DNA from: Ferruginibacter sp.
GTDB lineage: Bacteria > Bacteroidota > Bacteroidia > Chitinophagales > Chitinophagaceae
Reading direction: 5' to 3'
Assembly: GCA_019638575.1 (NCBI GenBank)
Contig: JAHBTN010000001.1
Location: forward strand, 248,001 to 312,000
DNA length: 64,000 bases
Shown here piece by piece: positions 51,728 to 60,502 of this stretch (the first letter of the stretch is position 1; every line of letters begins with the position of its first letter). The notes beneath the pieces are model-generated. The model was not told the origin of the DNA, made no database searches, and worked only from the letters and a program-made list of their open reading frames with translations. Made by a program: the position numbers and the translations under genes.

Positions 51728-53071
51728 CTAATATCCCAGTTTTTCTTTTAGCAGTTCAGCTATCTGTTCTGTACCCTTATAACCAATAATCCTCATTATA
51801 ATCCTGCCTTCTGCATTTATCATTAAAAAACTTGGATAGGCATTTATCCTGAATTTGTATAAAAGTGAATTGGGGTTTTCTGAATCTAAGTTTTTAACGA
51901 GTAACTGCTGCCAAGTCATTTTATATTTTTTAATTGCTTCCAATACCAACGATGTATCCATATTCTTTTCACTTGCCACACTTATCAGTTCAATGTCATT
52001 TTTATATTTTTCATACACTTTAATAAGGCCCGGGATGCCTGCAATGCATGGCTGGCACCATGTACCCCAAAAATCTATAAGGAGGAACTTTTTTTTCTTC
52101 AATACAGAATCGGTATTGAAGGATTTTCCGGTAACAAGCTCAACATAATCAAAAACAGGATATTTATAACCTTTATTGAACCCTACAATACCTGCATTTG
52201 ATTTACCAAGGTTTGTATATTTTATTTTTTTACCGCCGAATGAAATTTCAGTAAACATAATATCATAGCCATTGATATGAATTGTGTCGCCAATTTTATA
52301 ATCCTGCTTTCTAAAATTGTTGCTTTCCTTGCTTAATATTTTTATCATGGTCGTTTTCTTGTTGAAATAATTAGCAAAAAAATCTGGCTTTAAAGCGAAC
52401 CTTATCTTTTGGCTGTTGATATTTAAAAAACCATAAGTAAAATAGCTATGGAATACTTGTATTCCCAGGAATTTATTATCGTAAGTTGTATCAACAAATA
52501 GCGTTAAAAATGCAGGCCTTTTTATCAGTGTCCGGTTTTCAAATAATTCTATGGGGTTAAATGTTAAATAATGGCTTGTTGTAGTGTTGATTTTGGTGTA
52601 GTTCCTGGTGATAGCATTGAATGGTACTTTCTTCCATATCTTAAAATCAGCAGATGGGTTATTGTTTAATGCAAACAACGTATCATTTTTTATTTTATCA
52701 TAAAGCAATAACAGGTAGAAAGTAGAATGTAATGGCTGTGCAGTAAATGCTGTTGTATCAACTGAAGGTCTATACATCTCCTTTTTAATGGTATCAAAGG
52801 AAAATTTTCCGGCTTTATAATTTTGCCACAGGTATTGATTTCGCTGAAAATGGCAGGTTGCCTTTTTGATGATTGAATACCTGTTGCTATCAATAAATGT
52901 TGTAGTAAAATCTGAAGAATGAATATTCAAACTAGTTAAACCAAACGGGTTTTGCCTATACCCTTCATGCAGGTTAATCACAATATTTTTTTGTGCTTTT
53001 GTTTCCTGCACGTTTATAAAAACAACATTTATTGTTAGCAGGCATATTATTTTAAGATAGGCACTTCTCAT
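51728..53071 (-). CDS. TlpA-like thioredoxin-domain protein, exported
   Basis: A 447-residue protein: signal peptide (about 1-26), a long region (30-290) without recognised family, then a TlpA/AhpC-TSA-type thioredoxin domain (about 315-447) with WGTWCQPC, active cysteines 339 and 342, and the cis-Pro region NAYPSFLMI. It probably acts as a periplasmic or surface thiol reductase. Palindromic repeats of one family lie on both sides, which may mark an insertion of this gene or simply intergenic repeats. Confidence 0.82.
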   Translation of the reverse strand: MRSAYLKIICLLTINVVFINVQETKAQKNIVINLHEGYRQNPFGLTSLNIHSSDFTTTFIDSNRYSIIKKATCHFQRNQYLWQNYKAGKFSFDTIKKEMYRPSVDTTAFTAQPLHSTFYLLLLYDKIKNDTLFALNNNPSADFKIWKKVPFNAITRNYTKINTTTSHYLTFNPIELFENRTLIKRPAFLTLFVDTTYDNKFLGIQVFHSYFTYGFLNINSQKIRFALKPDFFANYFNKKTTMIKILSKESNNFRKQDYKIGDTIHINGYDIMFTEISFGGKKIKYTNLGKSNAGIVGFNKGYKYPVFDYVELVTGKSFNTDSVLKKKKFLLIDFWGTWCQPCIAGIPGLIKVYEKYKNDIELISVASEKNMDTSLVLEAIKKYKMTWQQLLVKNLDSENPNSLLYKFRINAYPSFLMINAEGRIIMRIIGYKGTEQIAELLKEKLGY

Positions 53072-53156
53072 TTATATATTTTTTACAAGAATAAATTTAT
53101 TTTAAAACTTCATCTAAATCTTGTATTTATTTTTCCGATTAAGAAAAGTTTTTACC

Positions 53157-53187
53157 GGGTGAGCCACCCTTTTGGGGTGACTCACCC
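53157..53187. repeat. Hairpin repeat, copy 2
   Basis: GGGTGAGCCACCC, TTTTG and GGGTGACTCACCC pair over 13 bp with a single C/A mismatch; the same mismatch occurs in copy 1. Confidence 0.75.
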
Positions 53188-53202
53188 TTGGGATTGTTGT
53201 AC

Positions 53203-53233
53203 GGTTGAGCAACCCTTTGGGGATGGCTCACCC
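53203..53233. repeat. Hairpin repeat, copy 3 (diverged)
   Basis: GGTTGAGCAACCC, TTT and GGGGATGGCTCACCC: the same family as copies 1 and 2 but with substitutions in both arms. It lies 16 bp after copy 2, between the TlpA-like gene and gldD. Confidence 0.65.
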
Positions 53234-53257
53234 TGTGTTTGATAACATGTACTCAAC

Positions 53258-54040
53258 CTATGGTTTCTTTTTTACCCATTTGAATGTGCTGATGAGATGG
53301 TCTAAATCTTTTTGTAAAAAATCCTGCACAGGTTTTAAAGAATCGGCATTGGGTGTAGCATCAAAGTACAAGGCGCCACGAAAGAAATTTTTTGTAGTAT
53401 CGCTCATAAAAAATTGTTTGGCAGTAGCTGCATTACCTCCCACACGGAAAAATACACCGGTAATGCCGTTTTTTGTGTGAAACAGGCTGTCTTTTATAGA
53501 TGTAGCAACAGTTTCGTTTTTACTGGTGAGTTTAAAGGCATCGTTAACCATGTAATCAAAAATATTTACCCCTACCGAATCTTTATAGCTGCCATTGGGC
53601 TGCTTTACTTTATAGATTGATTTACCACCTATAGCCTTATAACTTAAAAATATTCTTGCGCCAAAAGTTGGAAAATCTACATTTATCCAATATGGATTTA
53701 AAGTATCCTGGTCAAAATAAGTGCTGTCTTTAATCACCTCTGCATAAGCAGGATACTCAAAACTGTAGGGGAACCCTTCTTTATGAAAACTTTGATATTC
53801 TCTTTGCGGAAAATCAATTTTAAAATAACCCTTTTTTTTTGATGTATAGGTAGAGTTACAAGCCGAAAAAAATAAACAACCAACAACAGGTAATAACCAA
53901 TATGCAGCAAATTTTAAATCTGGCAAGGGTTGCTGCGGAATAAAAAACTTTAGAATAAATTTTTTAACTGCATTAATTCTTAAACTTAAAAATGCCCGGC
54001 ATTTTACAGTAAACAATAAATAAGGTTTTATTATTTTCAT
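53258..54040 (-). CDS. gldD: Gliding motility lipoprotein GldD
   Basis: Lipoprotein needed for gliding and type IX secretion-linked functions in Flavobacteriia. The 260-residue frame has a lipobox FFSAC with Cys61, then the GldD body (GYFKIDFPQREYQSF, YWINVDFPTF, GGNAATAKQFF...RGALYFDATPNADSL). The 60 residues before the lipobox are too long for a signal peptide; a TTG at codon 39 would give a standard 22-residue signal. It lies 7 bp after gldE, an order known from Flavobacterium. Confidence 0.9.
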   Translation of the reverse strand: MKIIKPYLLFTVKCRAFLSLRINAVKKFILKFFIPQQPLPDLKFAAYWLLPVVGCLFFSACNSTYTSKKKGYFKIDFPQREYQSFHKEGFPYSFEYPAYAEVIKDSTYFDQDTLNPYWINVDFPTFGARIFLSYKAIGGKSIYKVKQPNGSYKDSVGVNIFDYMVNDAFKLTSKNETVATSIKDSLFHTKNGITGVFFRVGGNAATAKQFFMSDTTKNFFRGALYFDATPNADSLKPVQDFLQKDLDHLISTFKWVKKKP

Positions 54041-54047
54041 AAACTAC

Positions 54048-55379
54048 TTACTCAGCTCCTTTTTTTATTGTTACTTTAATTTTATTTAAGCGGTTCTTTT
54101 TTATCTCCAGCGGAACAAAAACAAAATCGCCGCTTATCACTTCTGTATTTACCTGCGGAAACTCGCCGGCAATTTCCAATACTAACCCGGCTAATGAATC
54201 ACTCTCACCCCGTATGGCTTCAAATGTATCTGCCGATAAACCCATTGCTTTACATGCATCGTTAATCATGGTTTTACCTTCAAATATATAATTGTAGTTA
54301 TCAATCTTTTTATTCCCGCTTTCTTCATCATCAAACTCATCTTTTATTTCACCAATTATTTCTTCCATTACATCTTCCAAAGTAACAATACCCGATGTGC
54401 CACCAAACTCATCTACCACAACCGCAAAATGCATACGGCGGTTACGAAATTCCTGAAGCAGGTCTTCAATCAATTTTTGTTCATGCACAAAATAAGGTTG
54501 CCTTAATAATGTATGCCAGTCAAAATCTGCTGCTTCGTTCAAATACGGCAGTATGTCTTTTGTATGCAACATGCCTACTACTTCATCCAGGTTATTTTTA
54601 TATACCGGTAGCCGGGAATAATGTAACGAACCTACTTTTTTAATAGTTTCAGTAAAACTTGTATTCACTTCAATGCCATGTACATCAAGCCTGGTACGCA
54701 TAACCTGCTTAACTGTGGTATCGCTAAATTTTCTTATTCCTTTTAAGATAGATTTTTCTTCGGTGCTTGCTTCATGCTCGGGCAGGTTATCAATTGCATA
54801 ATCAAGATGGCTGCGGTCGAGTGTGGATGAATTTTCGGTTGCAAATTTTTTTTCTACCTTGTCGCCATATCTAACCATTCGTTTGCTAAACCTGTAAAAA
54901 AGGCTGCGAAAAATTTCAACTGTTAAAGAAGCAGTGGCAGCAAACCAAATTTTATGGTGAGTAGCCCAAACTTTTGGCAGCACTTCGCCAAAAAGTAAAA
55001 GCAGGAAAGTAACTGATGCAATCTTTATTAAAAATAAAGGCCAAAAAGCAAGATGTGCATCAGTAGCCCAGCTATCAATTAAAACATTTGCAATAAGTAC
55101 TATGCCAATATTTACAAAACTGTTGCTTATATACATTGAAGTTAGCAACGTCTTTGGCTCATCAAGCAAACTAACAATGCGGCGGTAAGCTGGTTGTTTT
55201 TTATTTCGTAAAATATTTATGTCTTTATAATTTAAAGAAAAAAATGCTATTTGTGAGCCTGATATAAGAAAAGAAAGTATAAACAGGATGATAATGATAA
55301 AAATAAGTACTGTAGTAGCGGCAGGTGTAATTGCCAAAAAGTAAAAAGAAAAATAATTCAATGCCGAATGGTAATCCAA
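54048..55379 (-). CDS. gldE: Gliding motility-associated protein GldE (CorC/CNNM-like)
   Basis: A 443-residue membrane protein: DUF21 domain with three to four helices (about 18-200), two CBS domains (about 225-345, with LPVYKNNLDEVVGMLHTKDIL) and a CorC_HlyC domain (about 360-440). Related to Mg/Co efflux CNNM proteins. In Flavobacterium gldE supports GldD. It sits between ssb and gldD. Confidence 0.9.
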   Translation of the reverse strand: MDYHSALNYFSFYFLAITPAATTVLIFIIIILFILSFLISGSQIAFFSLNYKDINILRNKKQPAYRRIVSLLDEPKTLLTSMYISNSFVNIGIVLIANVLIDSWATDAHLAFWPLFLIKIASVTFLLLLFGEVLPKVWATHHKIWFAATASLTVEIFRSLFYRFSKRMVRYGDKVEKKFATENSSTLDRSHLDYAIDNLPEHEASTEEKSILKGIRKFSDTTVKQVMRTRLDVHGIEVNTSFTETIKKVGSLHYSRLPVYKNNLDEVVGMLHTKDILPYLNEAADFDWHTLLRQPYFVHEQKLIEDLLQEFRNRRMHFAVVVDEFGGTSGIVTLEDVMEEIIGEIKDEFDDEESGNKKIDNYNYIFEGKTMINDACKAMGLSADTFEAIRGESDSLAGLVLEIAGEFPQVNTEVISGDFVFVPLEIKKNRLNKIKVTIKKGAE

Positions 55380-55466
55380 GACAATAATTTTAAGTTAAGA
55401 TTGAATTTTTATCTATTTAAGTAAATAAAAATTTATTTATCGTTTTTGTGTATGCTTTTAAAAAAT

Positions 55467-55892
55467 TTAAAATGGTAATCGTTCGGGTCCAAAACCTGGC
55501 GAAGGCATATCCGGTTCAGAACTATCTGTACCATCTCCCTGCATCTCTGCATTGCCATCGCTTCTTTTATCAAGCATAATAAGATTATCGCCCACTATTT
55601 CGGTCGCAAATTTTTTATTCCCTTCTTTATCTTCCCAGCTACGGGTTTTTAAACGGCCTTCTATATAAACTAAACTGCCTTTATGCAAATATTTTTGCGC
55701 CAGTTCAGCCAGGCCTCTCCATAATACAATTGTATGCCATTCTGTTTGTGAAACCAGTTTGCCGCTTCTGTCTTTAAAGGTTTCGGTGGTGGCCAACGAA
55801 AATTTTGCCACTCCTATATTACCTTCTAAAAACTGCATCTCAGGTTCTTTACCTAAATTTCCTATCAGCATTACCCTGTTAACCCCTCTCAT
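55467..55892 (-). CDS. ssb: Single-stranded DNA-binding protein
   Basis: A 141-residue OB-fold protein: RGVNRVMLIGNLGKEPEMQF start, EWHTIVLWRGLAELAQKYL and VYIEGRLKTRSWEDKEGNKKF. The C-terminal tip ends ERLPF, keeping the final Pro-Phe that recruits partner proteins but with fewer acidic residues than the usual DDIPF. It is part of the mutY-ssb-gldE-gldD run. Confidence 0.95.
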   Translation of the reverse strand: MRGVNRVMLIGNLGKEPEMQFLEGNIGVAKFSLATTETFKDRSGKLVSQTEWHTIVLWRGLAELAQKYLHKGSLVYIEGRLKTRSWEDKEGNKKFATEIVGDNLIMLDKRSDGNAEMQGDGTDSSEPDMPSPGFGPERLPF

Positions 55893-55978
55893 AAAATTTT
55901 ATTTAGCCTTTTATTTATTGCTTACCTTATAATTTAATAAATTTAAAGGTACATTTTTATACCGATTTTAAGAGCAAA

Positions 55979-57040
55979 TCATAGCTGTAAAGTTTCCAGG
56001 TAAGTAGTGATAAATTTAGGAAAGGCCAATTTTTTTAATTGTGCAAAAGTTACAGGCTTATATCCTTTTATTTTCTCTTGGTTTTTAATATTTATTTTTA
56101 TAAACCTGCCCCGGATATTTTGATGAGTTAACTGCTGCTTGTATTTTTTTGATACAACAATTTCTGTTTCAATAATATTTACCGGCATTATCTTTTTGCT
56201 TTTTAAATTAGCTACCGTTATTTCCTTTTTGCTTTCCTGTAATATAAATTCAAAAAGGTTTTGCCAAATATCGTTTGCTGTTCTTTTTCTTACATATACT
56301 TTGTTTTTATAAACAACTAAAAAATAGTAAAACCATCTTTCTTTTTTTAATAACCGTTTTTCTTTTACAGGCAAGCCGTTTACCATACCAAGCTTAAAAG
56401 CTTTACACCTTTTTGCTAAAGGGCAATTTGTGCAAACAGGGTTTTGCGGTTTACAAATTACTGCCCCAAAATCCATTATTGCCTGGTTGTAATTGCCGGG
56501 ATTAGATGTATCTAAAAGTTCTTTTGCCAGCCGGGCATAATATTTTTTGCCGGCATTATTGTCAATTGGTAAATTAATAGCAAAAAAACGGGCTAATACT
56601 CTAAAAACATTGCCATCTAAAACAGCATAAGGCAAATTATAAGCAAAAGAAGCAATGGCCGCTGCGGTGTATGGGCCAATTCCTTTAAGCTTAATTATCT
56701 CTTCATAATTATCAGGAAATTTTCCATCTTTATTATTTGTAATAAATTTAGCTGTTGCAATAAGATTTTTACATCTTGTATAATATCCCAGGCCTTCCCA
56801 AAGTTTAAAAATCTTTAGGTCGGGCGCTTTGGCCAGCTTTGTTATGGTAGGAAATTCGTTTATAAACTTTTTATAATAGTTCCACCCCTGCTCTACCCGG
56901 GTTTGTTGAAGTATAATTTCACTAAGCCAAATCTTATATGGATCTTTTTCTCCCTTCCAGGGCATATCCCTGGTATTTTTTTTACTGTTCCATAATAATA
57001 AATGGGTAGAAAAATATTTTTTCTCGTTATTTAAATTCAT
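55979..57040 (-). CDS. mutY: A/G-specific adenine glycosylase MutY
   Basis: Removes adenine mispaired with 8-oxoguanine. The 353 residues show LSEIILQQTRVEQ (catalytic Glu), the helix-hairpin-helix LKGIGPYTAAAIASFA with AVLDGNVFRVLAR (catalytic Asp), the cluster motif C-x6-C-x2-C-x5-C (CKPQNPVC...CPLAKRC) and a C-terminal NUDIX-like 8-oxoG recognition domain (about 225-350). Length normal. It opens the ssb-gldE-gldD run and diverges from the HU gene. Confidence 0.95.
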   Translation of the reverse strand: MNLNNEKKYFSTHLLLWNSKKNTRDMPWKGEKDPYKIWLSEIILQQTRVEQGWNYYKKFINEFPTITKLAKAPDLKIFKLWEGLGYYTRCKNLIATAKFITNNKDGKFPDNYEEIIKLKGIGPYTAAAIASFAYNLPYAVLDGNVFRVLARFFAINLPIDNNAGKKYYARLAKELLDTSNPGNYNQAIMDFGAVICKPQNPVCTNCPLAKRCKAFKLGMVNGLPVKEKRLLKKERWFYYFLVVYKNKVYVRKRTANDIWQNLFEFILQESKKEITVANLKSKKIMPVNIIETEIVVSKKYKQQLTHQNIRGRFIKINIKNQEKIKGYKPVTFAQLKKLAFPKFITTYLETLQL

Positions 57041-57237
57041 TTTTACTAAATTTTGTTCAAATTATTTACAATAAGCGAACATAATATACTTGATTAAAAA
57101 TCAATATGTTATATAATAAGATTTTGTAAAAGAAGCTTATATTTTATAATAAACATCCTGATAATCACTAACTTATTTGGAAATTTCGGAATTTTTGTTG
57201 TATTTTTCATAGCCTTATATTTATTAAATTGTTTTAT

Positions 57238-57564
57238 ATGAGAAAAGCAGACCTCATTAATCAAATATCAGACAAAACCGGCATACCTAAAGTAGATGTG
57301 CTGGTAACATTAGAAACAATGTTTAAAGCCGTTAAAAGCTCGCTTGCAGAAGGTGAAAATATTTATATACGAGGTTTTGGAAGCTTTATAACAAAAAAGA
57401 GAGCAGCCAAAATAGGCCGTAACATTAAAAAAAATATTGCTGTAGAGATACCTGAACATTTTATTCCGGCATTTAAGCCTGCAAAAGAATTCATGCACGA
57501 GATAAAAACATCTAAAAACATAAAAGAGAATAACGAAAAGGAAGAGGATGACAGCGAAGAGTAA
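57238..57564 (+). CDS. HU/IHF-family DNA-binding protein
   Basis: A 108-residue bacterial histone-like protein; ATG 57238 (MRKADLINQISDKTG) is preferred over a TTG three codons upstream. The DNA-binding arm is in IYIRGFGSFITKKRAAKIGRN, followed by VEIPEHFIPAFKPAKEF. An acidic/lysine tail (about 92-108) extends beyond the usual end. It diverges from mutY; HU-type genes next to mutY are, as I recall, common in Bacteroidota. Confidence 0.94.
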   Translation: MRKADLINQISDKTGIPKVDVLVTLETMFKAVKSSLAEGENIYIRGFGSFITKKRAAKIGRNIKKNIAVEIPEHFIPAFKPAKEFMHEIKTSKNIKENNEKEEDDSEE

Positions 57565-57604
57565 CGTAACTTTGCAGTCCTGTTAAAAGAACAGGAGATT
57601 TAAA

Positions 57605-58453
57605 ATGCAAAAGAAACAAATTATATTGGCCTTATGTGGCCTTTTTACAGTTACCTTACTTTTTTTATTTGGCAAAACCACAGCGCCAAAACAATCAATA
57701 CCTCAAGCAGCCGATTCATCTGTAAAAATTTTTGAAATAAAGCAATTTATTACTAAAGAAAAGGCACACTTAACCCCCACGCAGTTAGAAGAAGTAAACA
57801 AATTAGAAAACAGTGTAACACGTGGTGATGTAACTGAGCAACTTATTAAAGCAAATACAGCCCTGGCAAATTTTTGGAAAGACAGTGCTCATGTAGCCGA
57901 GCCATATTTTTATTATTTATCTGAGGCTGCTAAGTTGGATAAGTCGGAAAAAAACCTCACCTTTGCTGCCCAATTAATTTTACACAATCTTCGCAGCGAG
58001 CAGGATGAAGCAAAGTTAAACTGGAAAACAGAGCAGGCAATAGCCTTATTTGAAAAAGGGATAGAGCTTTATCCTGCCAATGATAACTTTAAAGTTGGGC
58101 TGGGAAGTTGCTACATATTTGGAAGAAGCAGGGTTGGTGGGCCTGAAGAAGCCATGAAGGGGATTCAACAACTGTTAAGCGTTGTTCATAAGGATTCTAA
58201 CAATATGCAGGCGCAAATGATGCTGGGGGTTGGCGGTTACGTTTCGGGGCAATATGATAAAGCCATTGAGCGTTTGCTAAAAGTTGTAAAGGCACAGCCG
58301 CAAAATATGGAAGCTATAGCATTTTTAGCTGATACCTATGCAGCCAAAGGCGATAAGCAGGAAGCAATAAAATGGTACCAGGTAAGTAAAAGGCTGATAA
58401 ATGATTCGCATTATAGCCAGGAAGTGGATGAACGGATAAAACAATTACGGTAA
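57605..58453 (+). CDS. TPR-repeat protein with N-terminal membrane anchor
   Basis: A 282-residue protein with one N-terminal hydrophobic helix (about 5-24) and a periplasmic alpha-helical region with several TPR-like repeats (AIALFEKGIELYPANDNFKVGLGSCYIF, ERLLKVVKAQPQNMEAIAFLADTYAAKGD, described in parts). It lies 40 bp after the HU gene. No enzymatic domain; a scaffolding role is likely but unproven. Confidence 0.82.
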   Translation: MQKKQIILALCGLFTVTLLFLFGKTTAPKQSIPQAADSSVKIFEIKQFITKEKAHLTPTQLEEVNKLENSVTRGDVTEQLIKANTALANFWKDSAHVAEPYFYYLSEAAKLDKSEKNLTFAAQLILHNLRSEQDEAKLNWKTEQAIALFEKGIELYPANDNFKVGLGSCYIFGRSRVGGPEEAMKGIQQLLSVVHKDSNNMQAQMMLGVGGYVSGQYDKAIERLLKVVKAQPQNMEAIAFLADTYAAKGDKQEAIKWYQVSKRLINDSHYSQEVDERIKQLR

Positions 58454-58518
58454 AATATCGAAGTAATATTCGATTTACATATTTTAAAAAATTATTTTAA
58501 ACAAAAAAAAGACTAGTT

Positions 58519-58608
58519 ATGCCTTGTGGTAAAAAGAGAAAACGTCATAAAATTGCAACACACAAGCGTAAAAAACGTTTAAGAAAGAATCGTCATAAAA
58601 AGAAGTAA
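58519..58608 (+). CDS. AURKAIP1/COX24-domain small basic protein (candidate ribosomal protein)
   Basis: A 29-residue frame starting MPCGKKRKRHKIATHKRKK, with 18 Lys/Arg residues. It matches the very short basic proteins annotated in Bacteroidota as AURKAIP1/COX24-domain proteins, related to mitochondrial mS38 and resembling actinobacterial bS22. I recall a similar protein being seen in a Flavobacterium ribosome structure, but cannot verify it. The ATG, 29 codons and TAA are clean. It lies between the TPR gene and RNase G, possibly cotranscribed with the latter. Confidence 0.82.
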   Translation: MPCGKKRKRHKIATHKRKKRLRKNRHKKK

Positions 58609-58622
58609 TTTCTTTTTATTGA

Positions 58623-58694
58623 AGCCGTAAATCTTCACTACGGCTCATATACCTGCATTTATAATAACTGGAATATAGTTGTTGTGCATGCAGG
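58623..58694 (+). promoter_or_regulatory. Two hairpins in the RNase G leader
   Basis: AGCCGTA/TACGGCT (58623-58629 with 58639-58645) and CCTGCAT/ATGCAGG (58652-58658 with 58688-58694) lie in the 131-nt gap before rng. Neither has a T run, so they look like leader structure rather than terminators. Confidence 0.45.
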
Positions 58695-58739
58695 CGTATT
58701 TCACTTTCCGGATGTATTGGTCTTTGCAAAAAGTTATAC

Positions 58740-60290
58740 TTGACCAAGGAACTGATTATTAATGCTGCACCGCAAGGTGTGGAAATTGCCTTGTTGGAAG
58801 ACAAAAAATTGGTAGAGCTGCATAATGAAAAAGCAGATGCCAGTTTTGGTGTGGGCGACCTGTATCTTGGAAAAGTTAAAAAACTCATCCCCGGGCTTAA
58901 TGCAGCATTTATTGATGTAGGGTTTGAAAAAGATGCTTTCCTGCATTACACCGACCTAAGCCCTTATGTACGCTCCATCCTTAAGTTTACAAATGAATCC
59001 ATTAATGATAAATCGGAAAATGGAATTGATTTTACCAAATTTAAAGTTGAACCTGAAATTGTAAAAACCGGCAAGATAGCTGAAGTGCTAAGTGGCAAAC
59101 CCAATGTGCTGGTTCAAATACTTAAAGAACCCATTGCCGCCAAAGGCCCTCGCCTTAGTTGCGAACTATCGCTGCCCGGTCGCTTTGTGGTGGTTACTCC
59201 TTTTAATGACATCATTGCTATTTCCCGTAAAATACATTCATCTGACGAAAGGAAGAGGCTGCATAAAATAATTGAAGCAATAAAGCCTAAAAATTTAGGC
59301 GTTATTGTTAGAACTGCTGCTGAAGGTAAAAACACCGCCGAACTTCACGAAGACCTGTTAAGCCTTGTTGCCACCTGGAAAACAATACAAACCAATTTGA
59401 AAGGCGCTACGCCGCCTGCAAAAATTTTAAGTGAGCAGGGCAAAACTACCAGTATACTTCGAGATTTGTTGAATGAAGACTTTAATAAGATAGTTGTAAA
59501 CGACAAGAACATTTACAGCGATGCTAAAACTTATATACAGCGCATTGCACCCGATAAGGCCGATATCGTTTCGCATTACAATAATGGTTCGCCAATTTTC
59601 GACAGCTTTGGTATTACCAAACAGGTAAAAGCCGCATTTGGCAAAACGGTTAACCTGCCAAGCGGCGCTTATTTAATTATTGAACATACCGAAGCCCTGC
59701 ATGTAATTGATGTAAACAGCGGATATAAAAGTGTAAGTAATAACCAGGAGCAAAATGCACTTGAAACAAACCTTGAAGCAGCAGAAGAGATTGCACGGCA
59801 GATGCGGTTGAGAGACCTGGGTGGTATTATTGTAGTTGATTTCATTGATATGAAATTGATGGAGAACAAGAAAAAACTGGCCGATGCCATGGATGGGTTT
59901 ATGCGTTCAGACAGGGCTAAGCATGCCATTCTTGCTATCAGCAAATTTGGTTTGATGCAGATTACACGCCAGCGCATGAAGCCCGAGATGAACATTAATA
60001 CCAGCGAAGTTTGCCCAAGCTGCAATGGCACCGGAAAAATATCTTCCACCCTTATATTAGAAGACGAGATTGAAAAAAACCTTAGCTACCTGATTATGCA
60101 AAAGCATACCGGATTAACTATCGAGGTTCACCCCATCCTGCATTCATATCTTACAAAAGGATTTTTATTTAGCAAGCTTAGTAAGTGGCGCCGTAAATAT
60201 AAACAGCGCATTAAATTAAATGCCAACACCAATTATCATTTAACCGAGTTTCATTTTTTTGATGATAGTGATGAAGAAATAAAATTGTAA
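58740..60290 (+). CDS. rng: Ribonuclease E/G
   Basis: Endoribonuclease for rRNA/mRNA processing. The 516 residues match RNase G length: S1 domain (about 35-130, LYLGKVKKLIPGLNAAFIDVGF region, in part), the catalytic DNase-I-like domain with HVIDVNSG and GGIIVVDFIDM (Asp ligands) and the Zn-link CPSCNGTG. There is no long RNase E scaffold tail. The start is TTG at 58740; no in-frame ATG precedes the conserved MTKELIIN-type opening. Its leader contains hairpins. Confidence 0.94.
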   Translation: MTKELIINAAPQGVEIALLEDKKLVELHNEKADASFGVGDLYLGKVKKLIPGLNAAFIDVGFEKDAFLHYTDLSPYVRSILKFTNESINDKSENGIDFTKFKVEPEIVKTGKIAEVLSGKPNVLVQILKEPIAAKGPRLSCELSLPGRFVVVTPFNDIIAISRKIHSSDERKRLHKIIEAIKPKNLGVIVRTAAEGKNTAELHEDLLSLVATWKTIQTNLKGATPPAKILSEQGKTTSILRDLLNEDFNKIVVNDKNIYSDAKTYIQRIAPDKADIVSHYNNGSPIFDSFGITKQVKAAFGKTVNLPSGAYLIIEHTEALHVIDVNSGYKSVSNNQEQNALETNLEAAEEIARQMRLRDLGGIIVVDFIDMKLMENKKKLADAMDGFMRSDRAKHAILAISKFGLMQITRQRMKPEMNINTSEVCPSCNGTGKISSTLILEDEIEKNLSYLIMQKHTGLTIEVHPILHSYLTKGFLFSKLSKWRRKYKQRIKLNANTNYHLTEFHFFDDSDEEIKL

Positions 60291-60372
60291 AGCACTTATT
60301 CCTTTAGCCCCATTTCGCCTCTGACAGTGTTTCTTATGTATCTGAAAGCCAGCTCTCAAACTCTTATGCGCC

Positions 60373-60397
60373 GTGGTCTGGCTTCCTGACCAGCCAC
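60373..60397 (+). other. Hairpin downstream of rng
   Basis: GTGG-T-CTGG pairs with CCAG-CCAC around an 8-nt loop, one bulged base. No T run follows. It could stabilise the rng 3' end or be part of a small RNA; evidence is only the fold. Confidence 0.3.
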
Positions 60398-60502
60398 AAA
60401 AATAGGATTGATATATTAGCCTATTTATAAAGGCAATTAGTTGGGTATTAATTCCTGTTGGTTAGAAAACCAGGCCGGTGTATTCGGGAATGGAGAAAGA
60501 TT

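Noticed and set aside
51685-53233. CRISPR array
   Set aside because: The three repeats are inverted-repeat hairpins with irregular spacing (about 1.4 kb and 16 bp), no uniform spacers and no cas genes.
60373-60397. tRNA-like element after rng
   Set aside because: Only one hairpin forms; there is no cloverleaf, T-arm or acceptor stem.
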